From: Siphonodentalium dalli
Taxonomy: Eukaryota > Mollusca > Scaphopoda > Gadilida > Siphonodentaliidae
Length of the DNA stretch: 64,000 nt
Assembly: GCA_032622095.1 (NCBI GenBank)
Contig: CP136064.1
Span: forward strand, 114,874,004 to 114,938,003
Reading direction: 5' to 3'
In this document: one piece after another, positions 20,755 through 32,800 of the stretch
Numbering within the stretch: position 1 is the first letter of the stretch
How the letters are laid out: each line of letters opens with the position of its first letter
The notes under the pieces: model-generated
Database searches by the model: none
Seen by the model: only the letters and a program-made list of their open reading frames with translations
Told to the model about the DNA's origin: nothing
Made by a program: the position numbers and the translations under genes

Positions 20755-22595
20755 GAGAACCTGTTAACCTGTTAACATTTCATTTGTTTTTAACTTTCTC
20801 ATGACTTAATAAAAAGATTTTAATGAAATGATTAATAATATATCTGAAGGTCCCAGTTAGCCAAGGTCCCAGTTAGCCTGACTTGAGGTCCCAGTTAGCC
20901 AATGTCCCAGTTATAGCTGGATACCGGGGGGGGGGGGCACATAGTATATGATGTGTCCCCCCCCCCCTCTCGGAGCTGGGCTGGGCCCGCGCGGGTCCAT
21001 GGGATGTTGGCTACCTCCCCCGGAAAAAAATAGGACAAAACGCAACCTCAAAGTAACCTTCTGGTGCCCTTTCCGCCTATGTCAACATTGTTTTCCATGC
21101 ACCATGATGGCATCGTAATTTTCATAGCTTTGACCATATTTTCGAGTGTTAACCAGGGAACTGTCAGCTCATTTATTCTTAGGCTATTCACAGCCTGGGT
21201 GCCATTGGTCGATCGGGACAAACTTTGCGCACATGTGTATATATAGGGTTGAACTTTTCCCCGCGACAATAACAACTGCAACACACAATATATAAGGTAA
21301 CACCTGAAAGTGCTAGGCCAAAATAGATATACTGCTGACATGTCCATTAATTGCTGTCGGCCTATATATACATATATGCGAAGTCTGAAGGGTGTTGAGT
21401 CAATTCGGTGTATAACTGAAGGGCGCTGTACATAACTTGTAGATGGGTGCATCACGCGTGTATATTGCATCATTTTGATTACCGTACATCCATATATGAA
21501 TATTGACATTGGTAGATAACCACAGTCTGAGTAATGGCCTCTAAGTGTGGAAAAATAGCTGAAATGATAGCATTGCATGACTGTGCTTCTTATAGCTGTG
21601 ATAATAAGATTACCGTGCGGTCCATTAGCAAACCTTTCAGCTTAATATGCCTTCTTCTGTGCAATATATATGACTCAATTTGCATTTGTTGCACAGAAGG
21701 CCTATATGCTGAACACTTTGCCAATTATCGTTACTATTCCCATTACATGGATAATCCCGTCCCCTGCCTTGGGCAATCATGAATGCTGACGGATATATAT
21801 GGGATTATCGGCCAATACCGGTATACCGTACCAATTTTATTTGGTTATAATTATGTTACAGGAAACACAGCTACATTTTTGTGGCCGTGTAAACGATATT
21901 TAAAAAAGTAAATTTATGCCATTCTTTTCCTCATGTTTGTCTCATTTTGGATGCATATATACCCAATGAACGTTGATTGATAGATAAGTAGAGTCGATGT
22001 ATATTTGTATATGATAGTGCATATATGCAAATGCATAAAACGATTGGATATAAAATTTAATCATGAAAGAATTTACCACATGCATGGTATATGGTTTACA
22101 AATTAAGATACAACTGTAGGCCTATGTGTTTTTAGCCCTAACATCAGTTATACAACCCAAATACATCGAAACGACTTTCACTCCCGGAAAAAAATTATTG
22201 TCCCCCGAAAAAAAAAATTAGGGGGACTATTAAAATAGCCGGTGTCCGTCCGTGCGTGCGTGCGGAAATGGTTTCCGGATGATAACTTTAGTTTCGGTTA
22301 TTAGATCAAAAGCAAATTTCATAGGTGAGTTTATCAGACCAAAATACAGGTCAAGTTCGAATATGGGTTTGCTCCGCCCATTTTTGCGAGAGTTATGGCC
22401 CTTTTTTTTTTTACTTAGAATCTTGTAATTTTCTTGTTTCCGGATGATAACTTCAGTTTGTGTGATCTTATCTAAACCAAATTTGGTATGTGAGTTTATC
22501 ACCCCTATATACATTTCAAGTTCGAATATGGGTTTGCTCCGCCCATTTTTGCGAGAGTTGTGGCCCTTTTTCTACTTAGAATCCTGTCAATTTCT
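20755..22595. repeat. Tandem duplication, copy 2 (1.84 kb)
   Basis: Second copy of 18930-20754, directly adjacent, starting again with GAGAACCTGTTAAC. After it the sequence continues as a third 'GGTTTCCGGATGATAACTTT' repeat unit (22596-22860) that copy 1 lacks, which places the breakpoint inside that repeat array. Confidence 0.9.
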
Positions 22596-22859
22596 GGTTT
22601 CCGGATGATAACTTTAGTTTGTGTGATCATATCTGAATCAAATTTGGTATATGAGTTTATCAGCTCGAAATACAGATCAAGTTCGAATATGGGTACGATC
22701 CACCCATTTTGTTCTGAAATTTAGTATCGGATTTAGGGTCCTTGTTATTTTTTTCAGAAAAGCTGATTCCCCCAATGAAGCCACTTTTTCGGGGGACACT
22801 GTGGCCGGACCCCTAGCTGCGGGGGGCTGATTCAGACCTTTTCGTGGCCGGACGGCCTT

Positions 22860-23149
22860 TTATTAGAAATTAACTTCATGTCAAGATAGTCAAGTTGATC
22901 ATTGTGGATGTCACAAGTCATCTGGTGGTGTATACGAACTTGGTTCATGGTTGAACACAGGTATATAGTTTTTTATTCGACGCTGAATGAAAATTCGCTG
23001 ATGGCATTGAATGGTGGCTGGAGCAATCAGGATTATCTGGGCAACTAGCTACTATACGACCTCACCCATTAACTCTCGTTGGCCATTCCCAAGAATCTTC
23101 AGCTATTTGATCATGTTATAGTTCTACTGCATCCGTATAGGAATACAAT
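22860..23149. other. Intergenic spacer, nothing recognised
   Basis: Sequence between the tandem duplication and the telomere-like block. No gene or repeat structure was seen. Confidence 0.4.
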
Positions 23150-23201
23150 AACCCTAAATCTAACCCAATTAAGCCCTAACCCTAGCCCAAACCCTAACCC
23201 A
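23150..23201. repeat. Degenerate interstitial telomere-like block (CCCTAA)n
   Basis: It reads as AACCCTAAATCTAACCC, then AAGCCCTAACCCTAGCCC and AAACCCTAACCC. These are variants of CCCTAA, the complement of the metazoan telomere repeat TTAGGG, over about 50 bp. Confidence 0.65.
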
Positions 23202-23795
23202 TATGGAGGGGTGCGTGGTTTCATGTATTCTTACAGGAAGGATATACCCATCTGTGAGTAGTCGTAGCCAATGGATATTTACCGTCGTAGCTGCATGGTG
23301 GTTGAGGACTACGTTGAAAGTTTCCTGCGATCCCGTGTGCACGTTGATATACAGCATTTTGGACAGTTCATTCTAGGCATAACATTGTTGCAGTGCGAGA
23401 CTATTTTTGGCTAATTTCTGGATACCATTAGCCCCCCCCCCCCCCCACACCGTTTCCTACGACACTGGTATATATATATAGGCAGTTAAATTGTCCATAC
23501 CAACAGACCTGAAGCTCATGAGTTGACTAGTTTTTCTATACTCTCATGGCATTCAAAATCTCTTTAAATAAATTTGGCCTCAGGTACTGATAACCCTTTT
23601 AAAATCATCTTGTTCATATGTGCAGCTTAGTGATCCAAAATTTCGATATTGCTCTTCGGATTGACCTCTGGTATTACTTAAACAATTAAAACTTTCCACA
23701 ATCGTTATTGCTCCATTGACTGTAATGTATGAATGACATCCCCCCTCCAAGTCGAGCAACAAGGGAAGCGTATTGGGGCCACAGTCGATAATAAG

Positions 23796-24836
23796 ATCCC
23801 ACAATTATCTCTTAAGGCTTACGTATCTCTTAGTTAAGACTTATTTATTATCTCTTAATTAAGACTTATCTCTTAAGACTTACGCATCTCTTAATTAAAA
23901 CTTGCGTATCAATTAAGGCTTACACATATCGTAATTAGGACTCATGTATCTCTTAATTAAGAGTTACTTATCTATTAAGGCTTAAAAAAGGTCAGTGTTG
24001 TAGGTTTGTCCCCCAAGACATTCTAAATATTCAACCCTCAGACCCGACCCCGATTCAAAATGGCTGACATCCAGAGGGGATCAATTAGGGCACACATAAT
24101 TTAGGCCAAACAAATGGTGTTATAGGGTGGCCCCAAGCCAATCTAAATATTCACCCCACCTCGATCCAAAATGGCCACCATCCAGAGAGGTTCAAATAGG
24201 GCACCCATGCCACATTTCTCGGCCCCTTGACCAACTTAGGTCAAACAAATGGTGTTGTAGGGTAGCCCCAAGCCAATCTAAATATTCACCCCACTCACCC
24301 CACCTCAATTCAAAATGGCCACCATCCAGATGTGTTCAAATAGGGCACTCATGTCATTTCTCGGCCCCTTGACCAATATAGGTAAAACAAAGGGTGTTCT
24401 ATGGTGGCCCCCAAGCCAATCTAAATATTCACCCCACCTCGACCCAAAATGGCCACCGTCCAGAGGGGTTCAAATAGGACACCCATGCCATTTATCAGCC
24501 CCTTGACCGACTTAGGTCAAACAAAGGGTGATCTATGGTGGCCTGCAAGACACTTTCCATGCACCCCACCCTTTGTTTTACCTAAATCGGTCAACGGGCC
24601 AAGAAATCGCATGGGTGCCCTATTTGAACCCCTCTGGATGGTGGCCATTTTGGATTGGGGTTGGTATGTGTGGTGTGAATATTGGCTTGGGGGCCACCCC
24701 ACAACACCCTATGTTTAGTCTTAATTAAGAGATAAGTAAGTTTTAATTAAGAGATATGTAAGTCTTAATTAAGAAATATGTAATTCTTAATTAAGAGATG
24801 CTAAGTTTTAATCAAGAGATAATTGTGGAATTTTAT
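23796..24836. mobile_element. Foldback element with repeat-built inverted termini and inner tandem/inverted units
   Basis: The left arm (23796-23990) is several variants of CTCTTAATTAAGACTTA and the right arm (24716-24836) is the complement, with outer ends CCACAATTATCTCTT and AAGAGATAATTGTGG. The core holds about four tandem units of roughly 135 bp (24030-24540) with CAAAATGGCCACCATCCAGA, followed by one unit in inverse orientation (24550-24715). There is no coding content and no target duplication was identified. The family was not recognised. Confidence 0.7.
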
Positions 24837-25013
24837 TTTCGACTTCACTTCGACTTCACATCCGTAATCAACAGTGTCATTGACACTTTAATTTTTTATT
24901 TTTAAAGCTGTCGTTTTATTCTATATAAACAACCAATTAAAACTTCTTTGGAAGTCCTCATCATGGCGAACCTTCATACAAAATTTCAATGAGATCTGAT
25001 TAATTAACCCTTT

Positions 25014-25147
25014 CAGTGCCAAGTCCGAAAGATAAGTCTAAGAGCTCTTTCCGTCAATGTATCACATTATTATAATCAATAAATTTGAAAAATGATCAAG
25101 GAGCTATGGGTTGATACAAAAATCGGACTTGGCACTGAAAGGGTTAA
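25014..25147. mobile_element. TTAA-flanked palindromic MITE, family 1 (copy b, 134 bp)
   Basis: It begins TTAACCCTTTCAGTGCCAAG and ends CTTGGCACTGAAAGGGTTAA, an inverted repeat of about 25 bp with TTAA at both edges. It interrupts a dispersed repeat of which another copy lies near 54290. Confidence 0.82.
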
Positions 25148-25390
25148 GTTTGTACTTCACAACAACTTCCTCCCAAATGAGTGTTCGTGAAAAATGTGGT
25201 TGCAGGTGACCGATTTAAGAATTTTACATGATTTTTTTAATTAAAACTTTTGGGGATTTATAAACATGACAAAATATATCACCAGGGATTGGGGTGGAAA
25301 TGTCAAATCATGTCACATGTGTTCTACGACATCAGATATTAAGTGTTAAAGAGCTAATGTCCCACAATCTGTTAATTTCAAAGAACTCTG

Positions 25391-25605
25391 TGGTTTATGA
25401 GATATGACAGCTATGAATGGCAAACAAATCTAGTTGTTGGTTTATGGGATATGACCGCTACGAATGGCGAACAAATCTAGCTGTTGGTTTATGGGATATG
25501 ACCGCTACGAATGGCGAACAAATCTAGGTGTTGGTTTATAGGATATGAACAAATCTTGGTGTTGGTTTATGGGATATGAACAAATCTAGGTGTTGGTTTA
25601 TGACC
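25391..25605. repeat. 47-bp tandem repeat with 31-bp deletion variants
   Basis: The phrase TTTATG-GATATGA recurs at 25394, 25441, 25488, 25535, 25566 and 25597. The spacing is 47 bp three times, then 31 bp twice, where the ACCGCTACGAATGGCG segment has been dropped. Confidence 0.88.
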
Positions 25606-25737
25606 AAATTGAATCAGGAGGCATGGCTATCATATCACTATGTGAAAAGCGGAAGCAGTATTAGCTGCAATTAAATGTAATCATATATATGCTATCTCAT
25701 CTCAGAGAAAATCAAACTGAAGCATATATTTAAATAG

Positions 25738-25743
25738 TTTATT
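25738..25743 (-). promoter_or_regulatory. RPAIN: Candidate RPAIN polyadenylation signal AATAAA
   Basis: On the minus strand an AATAAA lies 115 nt after the stop codon. It is the first canonical signal I see downstream. The cleavage site is not determined. Confidence 0.5.
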
Positions 25744-25857
25744 ATCAAATTCAACATGCAAAATAGTGTAGACAAAAATGAATGATTGGCAATAGATAGA
25801 ATATGACTGAAAATTAATATAGAAAACATTCTGTTTGTAAGCTTCCATATATATTCT

Positions 25858-25887
25858 CTATATCACAACGTGCATGAAGTCACAGAC
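25858..25887 (-). CDS. RPAIN: RPAIN exon 7 (last nine residues and stop)
   Basis: The acceptor is TTCTACAG|GTC. It encodes VCDFMHVVI followed by TAG at 25860-25858. The short hydrophobic C-terminus is characteristic of the family. Confidence 0.88.
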   Translation of the reverse strand, partial: VCDFMHVVI

Positions 25888-28800
25888 CTGTAGAAAACAG
25901 AAGAAGTCTTGTTACAAATACTCATAATATTCAGATATCAACTTTCAAGTCTGGGAATTGAGGAAAAGATGCCAAGGCAATATTTTTACCTAGGTGGGAG
26001 AATTCGACTTAGGCATAAACTTATTTTGCCTAGGAAATTTTGCAACAATATTTCAAATAAGTAATAACCTTATATAACAACCCAGGTCAGCTTTTTTATT
26101 ATGATTAGTTATCAAAGAAATTATTGATAATTACAGTCGTCAATACTGCATGCTAAATCTAATTCACTCAGATTCTTGTCCTCCAAACTCTTAATCAACA
26201 TTTATAAACAATTCCCCAACCATAGATCTCCCATACAGTGTCCCTACAGTTAATGCCCCACTGCCATGGATCCATACTATTATAGGACAATATATGTAAA
26301 GAAGAGTGAAAGGAATTCAATTTGGCTGAAGAGGTTGAACATGTATTTCTGATTGGACAATGAAATTTTAGTAAACCAATGAACTTATTTTACCTAGGCA
26401 AAAGATTTTCCTAAGCAAACTGATTTAGCCTCTGTTGTTACCAAGGCATTACCTATTGCCTAGGCTAATTCCCAGGGCTGAACATTGACCTTGTTTTGAA
26501 ATTCGGCAGTAGCAAAAATGCAAACTGAGAACGGGCATGTAACTACATAGAAACGGATTTTGGAATAAACCACATTCATGTGATTACATACTGTGATCTT
26601 AGGCGATAATGACAATGACCATCGCATGGTCCAATGAAGCTACTTCGTGTACATTTATTCTCCTAAAGATAGTTTACTGGTTAGACATTTCGGCATTGCT
26701 AACTTCAACTAAGTTTGAGTGTCCACTGTCCAGTTTCTTGTACATTTTTCAAAAGAGATAGTTGTAAATTGTTGCATCTTCCAAATAGGTACTAATTTTT
26801 TTTCCAATATCGGCATTAAAAGATAATATGTGGTAATGTTGTCCGACTTCAAAAAGTTGATATAAAATTGTGGTCAGTCAATACATTATGGACAGTGATC
26901 TAAGTTAGGACTTACGTGGCATGTAATCATGAGGTTTTGGATGGTAGCAGCGGTTACCACTGAGAATTCTGGGTCTCTATCACAGTGAGTGGAATGAATG
27001 TGCAACCCTTCATCGAGCTGAGTCTTCACATTGGCTAGTGTTATGCAATCTTGCTGGAATAACAAGTAATAAATTCACAGATGTGTTAAGATTTCTGAAA
27101 ACAGTTTAGGCCAGACAAACAAAATAGTTTCTTACTCAGGGAAGCCCATGTTTAGAGTCTTTGGAGACTAAAATAAATATTTCATATATATAAATACCTG
27201 ACTCATAAATTCATAGACAATTCTGCTATTTGTCAATTGTTGTGGTGGTGATGCATTTTTTTATTTTTATTTTTGTTTCCAATTCACATCTACATTTATT
27301 CAACTCAAATGTTCGTAAACCAGGCTATTTTATTGTTGTGGCTTAAATAAGTAATAAAAATATCTGCTTCCCTCATAATATTGAAACAAGAGCATCACTA
27401 GGGCATGGCAAAAACACCTGTGGTAATTTCAACAAGGGTCATAACTCTGGTGAACATTAGTGGGTGGCACCCAAATTCGAAATTTACATGTATTTTGGGC
27501 TAGTAAACTCATATACCAAATTTCATTCCATTCATTCATGCTTTTGAAAGTTATCATCCAGAAACGAAAATTGAGTACAAATTCCAACTAAATGGCCGTA
27601 ACTCTGATGAAAATTGGCAGGCGGAACACAAATTCGAATTTGACCTGTATTTTGTACTAGCAAACTCGCACACGAAATTTCATTCCATTCAGTTCAGACT
27701 TACTGAAGTTATCATCTGGAAACAAAAAAAAGAACGAACGGACAGACCAATAACATAATACGTTTTTTTTTTTTTTAAACAGGCCATATTATAGCAAAAT
27801 ATTCCCTGAGAAACAAAAAAAATTGTTTACTTGGACTTGTATAGTTTCTGAGAATGAAAGATTCTCTTCCCTGGTCATTTTTCAAGATTCCATTGGGGGT
27901 ATAAAATAAAAAAAAAAAGAATAATTCTAATCTAATGGCGTCTTTGGCCAGCGACAGCGCGAACACTGGAACAGACATTGGATGGACGGATGGAACAGAC
28001 GGACAGGTGAAAAACAGTATACCTCTAATAAATCTATAGAGCCATACACATGCTGGTTTAATTGAAGTATGAGAGGCAGATGGCATAAGGATACCATAAG
28101 AGAGGGTGTCACGGTGACACTGTCACCCCCTACCCCCTGAATCCTGAATACTAGTCTGTATGTTTTTTTAACTTATTATCAGAACATTTCCTAAGGGAAC
28201 TACTCGTCAATGATTGTTTAGTAAATAAAGGGTTAGCAGAAAGGGGAGAATCTTGCATACCATAAATTTAAGAAAATATGGAATACATAATTAGTAATTT
28301 TACACTAATATCATAGTTTTCGCTCATTTGCTGAAGTGGTATCCATAAATGAGAGGCTGATCAGCAGATGTTTAACCCATCCCTTGGCGATAGTAAATTA
28401 CTATGATCAGAATCATAAATTAGAGTTTTGATGTTGAATTATAATGTATACTGTTATGTATTATTATAGACAAATGTATATAATAACACAAAATATTGGA
28501 ATTTATGGGTCAAATAGGGAGACTCTCATATATAAGAGAATGCACTGGCACAGGATCTGTAATACTGCACCAGCGCAGCCTTGGATTAGATGTGAAAAGG
28601 TGAACCGCACATGCATACTTGGGTTAATAGAGTTAATTCAATCTAAACATTTTTTTTTATTAAGTGTGCATATTTTTCAAAAAGGGCCATAACTCTGTAA
28701 AAAAAAAAATTGGATCAAACCCATTTTCGAACTTGATCTGTATTTTGGACTGAGAAACTCATATAAAAAATTTGGTTCTGATCAGATAGAAAATGTTTAA

Positions 28801-29775
28801 GTTATCGCATTAGGCGTAAAGTGTTTACGGATGTCAGACCGACAGACGAATGACAAGTTGTCAATCCGGACGTCGATACTATGTGAATCGATTGAGTGTG
28901 GTATAAATCACTACCCCAAACCCGGCTCTATATTCATTACATGCCACAAACACAAACAAGAGTGATAATATTCAGAGCTCTTCCGATTCACATTTGTTGT
29001 TTTGCTATGATTTTGACATATTGAACATAAAAAATTATCATTGTCACCTTTAGCAATGTAATTACATCATACGTCTCTAGGGAGAATCCAAGATCACCCT
29101 AGAGCAAATAGTAGAAAATTACCACTCATCTGTCCATGGCTGCCAGAGATGCAGAAAACATATGTCAAGCTATCACTGTGTCATATCACATCAAAGAATG
29201 TGTTACAGTTCTTCCAAGTGAGAATTAATTAGGACTATGTTTTCATGCATCAAACTCACCTCCGTGTCCAGTCTCAGGCCACATTTGCAAAATAGAATGG
29301 ATTTGTTTTTCATCAGAGGAAACCTGTAAATAGGAGAACATATTTTTATGTACAATTGCAGAAGAATTCTGTGTCATGTTGCATCAATTTTATTTATCTG
29401 TAAAAATTATAGTATATTTTATCATATGATCAACACACTAAAATAACTCGAGTAATTACCAGCTTCAATTTTGAATTAAATGGCACCTATCTGTAGTAAG
29501 TAAAATACTATTTTGAATGGGTGCAATGAATGGAATAAAAATTAGTCTATTAAAGTGAAGTGATACACTCTGCTGGGGCATGGCAAATAAACTTACTCAA
29601 TGCAGGTTAATTTCATAAATATTGTATCAAAATTGGCAGCAAACAGCATGATTCTTTTAACCCTTTGAGTGCCAGGTCGATTTTTATATCAACCCATATA
29701 CCCTGTGCCAATGCATTCTCTTATATATGCGAGTCGACAATAGGTCGCCTCGCATATATAAGAGAATGCATTGGC

Positions 29776-29808
<33 letters not shown>

Positions 29809-32800
29809 TTTTTTACAATTTTAATAATTTATTCTTATATTCTTCAACAGACTTATTTTGTAGGTTTAGGGCCGATGAGATCGGCCCCTGGCACTCAAAG
29901 GGTTAAGAAATTATAAGTAGTAAACTCTTGTTGGCAGAATCATTTCTGTTTGTTTATTAGTGATTAATTCAGGACGATCAAAGAACTATATATTTTTATT
30001 TCAATGCAGATGAGATGTGTTTTACAAAATAAAACAACTTATGTTGAAGTTTTCAGCAATAGTTGAATGTTACGTTCTTCAAATGGATGTAGAAGAAGAA
30101 TAGTAACAGATCAATTTGATGTAGTGCGATAAGCATTATATAATATTCTTTAATTTACAAAGGACAGCACGAGAATCTAATTTTAAATGGATAAACCTCT
30201 ATTAACTCACTTCTGGCATATGGGGCAGATAACTTCGTCAGCACTTAGTTTTTCTATTGCAGAACACAACACTTCTTCATCTGTGGACAGAGTTCCTTGA
30301 TATGAATCATAGTTCTCAATCATCATCTGCTCTGCAATAAAATTTACAATATTAATTGTTTGATTACTGAATAGATCACCAATTCAGCAATATAAGTATA
30401 CAATGAAATGGTCTGTTCAGCTGTGTATAGCAGTGGCTCATAGGCATGCTACCAAACACTTAACTTGAACCATACACATTTTTGCATTTTTATCTAAATA
30501 CTAGAATTGTTTAGTCTACATTTAAATTGCTGTGTATATTCCCACATTCAGTTATGAAATACAGTGTTATAGCAGGGTTTCCGCTAGGCCCCTTTTTTTG
30601 TGGCAGGGGAAAAACACAATTGCCATCGCCACCGATGTTGACGAGGAAGATACACCTACAAATACAGTATACATGTAACTGACTTCTAGTAAGTTCAACT
30701 CTGGTTATTTCATAGTTCAAACTAAGTGGCCAATGGACTTGCCCATTTTTGTATAGACAGATAAACGATGGCAATCAATGGCGAATTCTGACAATTTCAC
30801 AAATTCGATCGACTAATCGATAGCCACGTGCTTTCTGCATTCCTCGACCCTTGACATCCAAGTACGGTATGGAGTTTTTCGAGGTTTGCCAAGTGGTTTT
30901 GTCAGTCAAAACATGGTATAAACTACATGATAAGAGTTCTCTCCCTTGCTATGATCAAGTTGGTTCATCTACGGAGGGGGGTGCTGCTTGCAGTTTGCAT
31001 GCAAAGGTCAAGGGATGAGGAATCCAGAATGTCTGTTGCATATTTAAATGTGACTGGTTATAAAATCTAGTGGGTAGGGCTTATGCGCAAACAAACTTGA
31101 GCTGCCCACTATTGTTTCAAAATTAGGAATATGGCACATACTGTGCGTCATTCAATACTAGCATGTAATTAATTTTTGTTACAAATATAGGCTAACACAT
31201 CTAGGCCTGCATGGGACAAGCAGGGATGTCAATATCGGGGGTTATTTCTTGAAAATGAAAAGCTAAACGAATGTGAACAAACATCATATATACATCATCA
31301 TTGAGTAATACACAAATAAGAGGAATCTGATAAAGGAAAGTCAATATAACAAAGTGCAACGTGAATTGGTTCTGAATATAAATGATTTCCCAGCCATCAA
31401 ATTTAACAATCACTCGACATGTCCTGAGTGATGCACATTGTTATGAATAAACAACATTATGCATTTTTGCAATGTTTTAAAGTCATACTCTCTTTCTGTC
31501 ATCACCTTGAAATTGTTAATTATCTGTTCCCAGTCATTCTTGTTGAATCCTCCAAAAGCTGGGTCCATTCACCCTCGGATGCACACACACAATATATTCT
31601 AGCATACTGGCTTTTTAATGCAACATCACCCTGATCATGACTACGTATTTTCGGACTTGACCGTTCACTTGTATTCACATTGTCAAAGTGAGACGAACGT
31701 GCTGCATTTTGTCAACGTCGCTAAACACACCAATCAAGATCAAAGAGAATTGAGTGACGCCAAAGGAAATACAATCGATGTCTTTGACAGAACACAAAGC
31801 CGACAACGTAATCAGGATTAGATTACACATGCGTTGGTACTTTGATTTAACTTTGGGCATATGCGATGTGTACCGCCAACAGGTAGTTCACATTATATAC
31901 GAAACTGATATATCATGATTGTATGGATGGGGAAAATTGACCATTATTCATTTGTAGGGATGTTCAGAAAAAATAAGCAAATACTAGGCAGAGAAACCCC
32001 TTTAGTATTTGCGGATACAAACAATCTAATTTGAGTGCAGTTGGTACAATTGGTACTGATACTGCAAAAACTATCACTAAAATTTATTACTAAATTGTTA
32101 ATGCTCTGAAAAAAAATGTTTGCTACCAAACAAGTAAGCCACTGATGACTCAGATGGGCAGGATAGTTTTGGGTCGTTTTTAACTAAAACAATACCATGG
32201 TGTTTCTAAAATAACAGTGTTATATTTACTAACCAACTGTTTTCAAGAATATTATAAAAGTAATTCTGTGGAAAATGAAGCTTTTGACCTTAAAGACAAT
32301 ATCCCTCATAATGGCTTGGTTGAATGTGATAAGTAAACTTGGGCAAGGAATAAGAGTAATATTTATAAAATAATATTCTGAATATCCACCTTGTTGGCAT
32401 ATTAAAGCCACATGGCGGTTTGCGCTCCAAAATACACAAAATAATATTCGCATTGGAAATTTTCCCGGTATCAAATAGGTAGATAAATACCCAAACTACC
32501 TTTCTACGACCAATATATGTCCCATAAAGACGCATTCAAGTCATGAAAATTACAACAAAATTGAAATGTTTAGGTCCCGAACATTTTTATCAACCTGCCA
32601 GAAAGGAACATAATCACGGAGTAGGAACTGCTCCGCGAGACAGACACCACTTCCGATCTTCGGTCCAGTTCACTATCGATCCGTGTCCAGTTCACTCGTG
32701 ATTTTTGTACAGAAAATGGCGGCTAAGATGACCATGTCGGTGAGTATTCCCCAAAATCTACATAACAAGACGTAGTTTTCAAACTGTTCGCATGGGGAAA

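Noticed and set aside
19209-21578. Identical minus-strand frames (DMSAVYLFWPSTFRCYLIYC...) in both tandem copies
   Set aside because: Identity comes from the recent duplication, not from coding constraint. The frame is shorter in copy 1 (a stop at 19509 where copy 2 reads through) and no family is recognised.
24127-24718. Repetitive proline/histidine-rich frames (QSKYSPHLDPKWPPS...)
   Set aside because: They are translations of the 135-bp tandem repeat, present on both strands.
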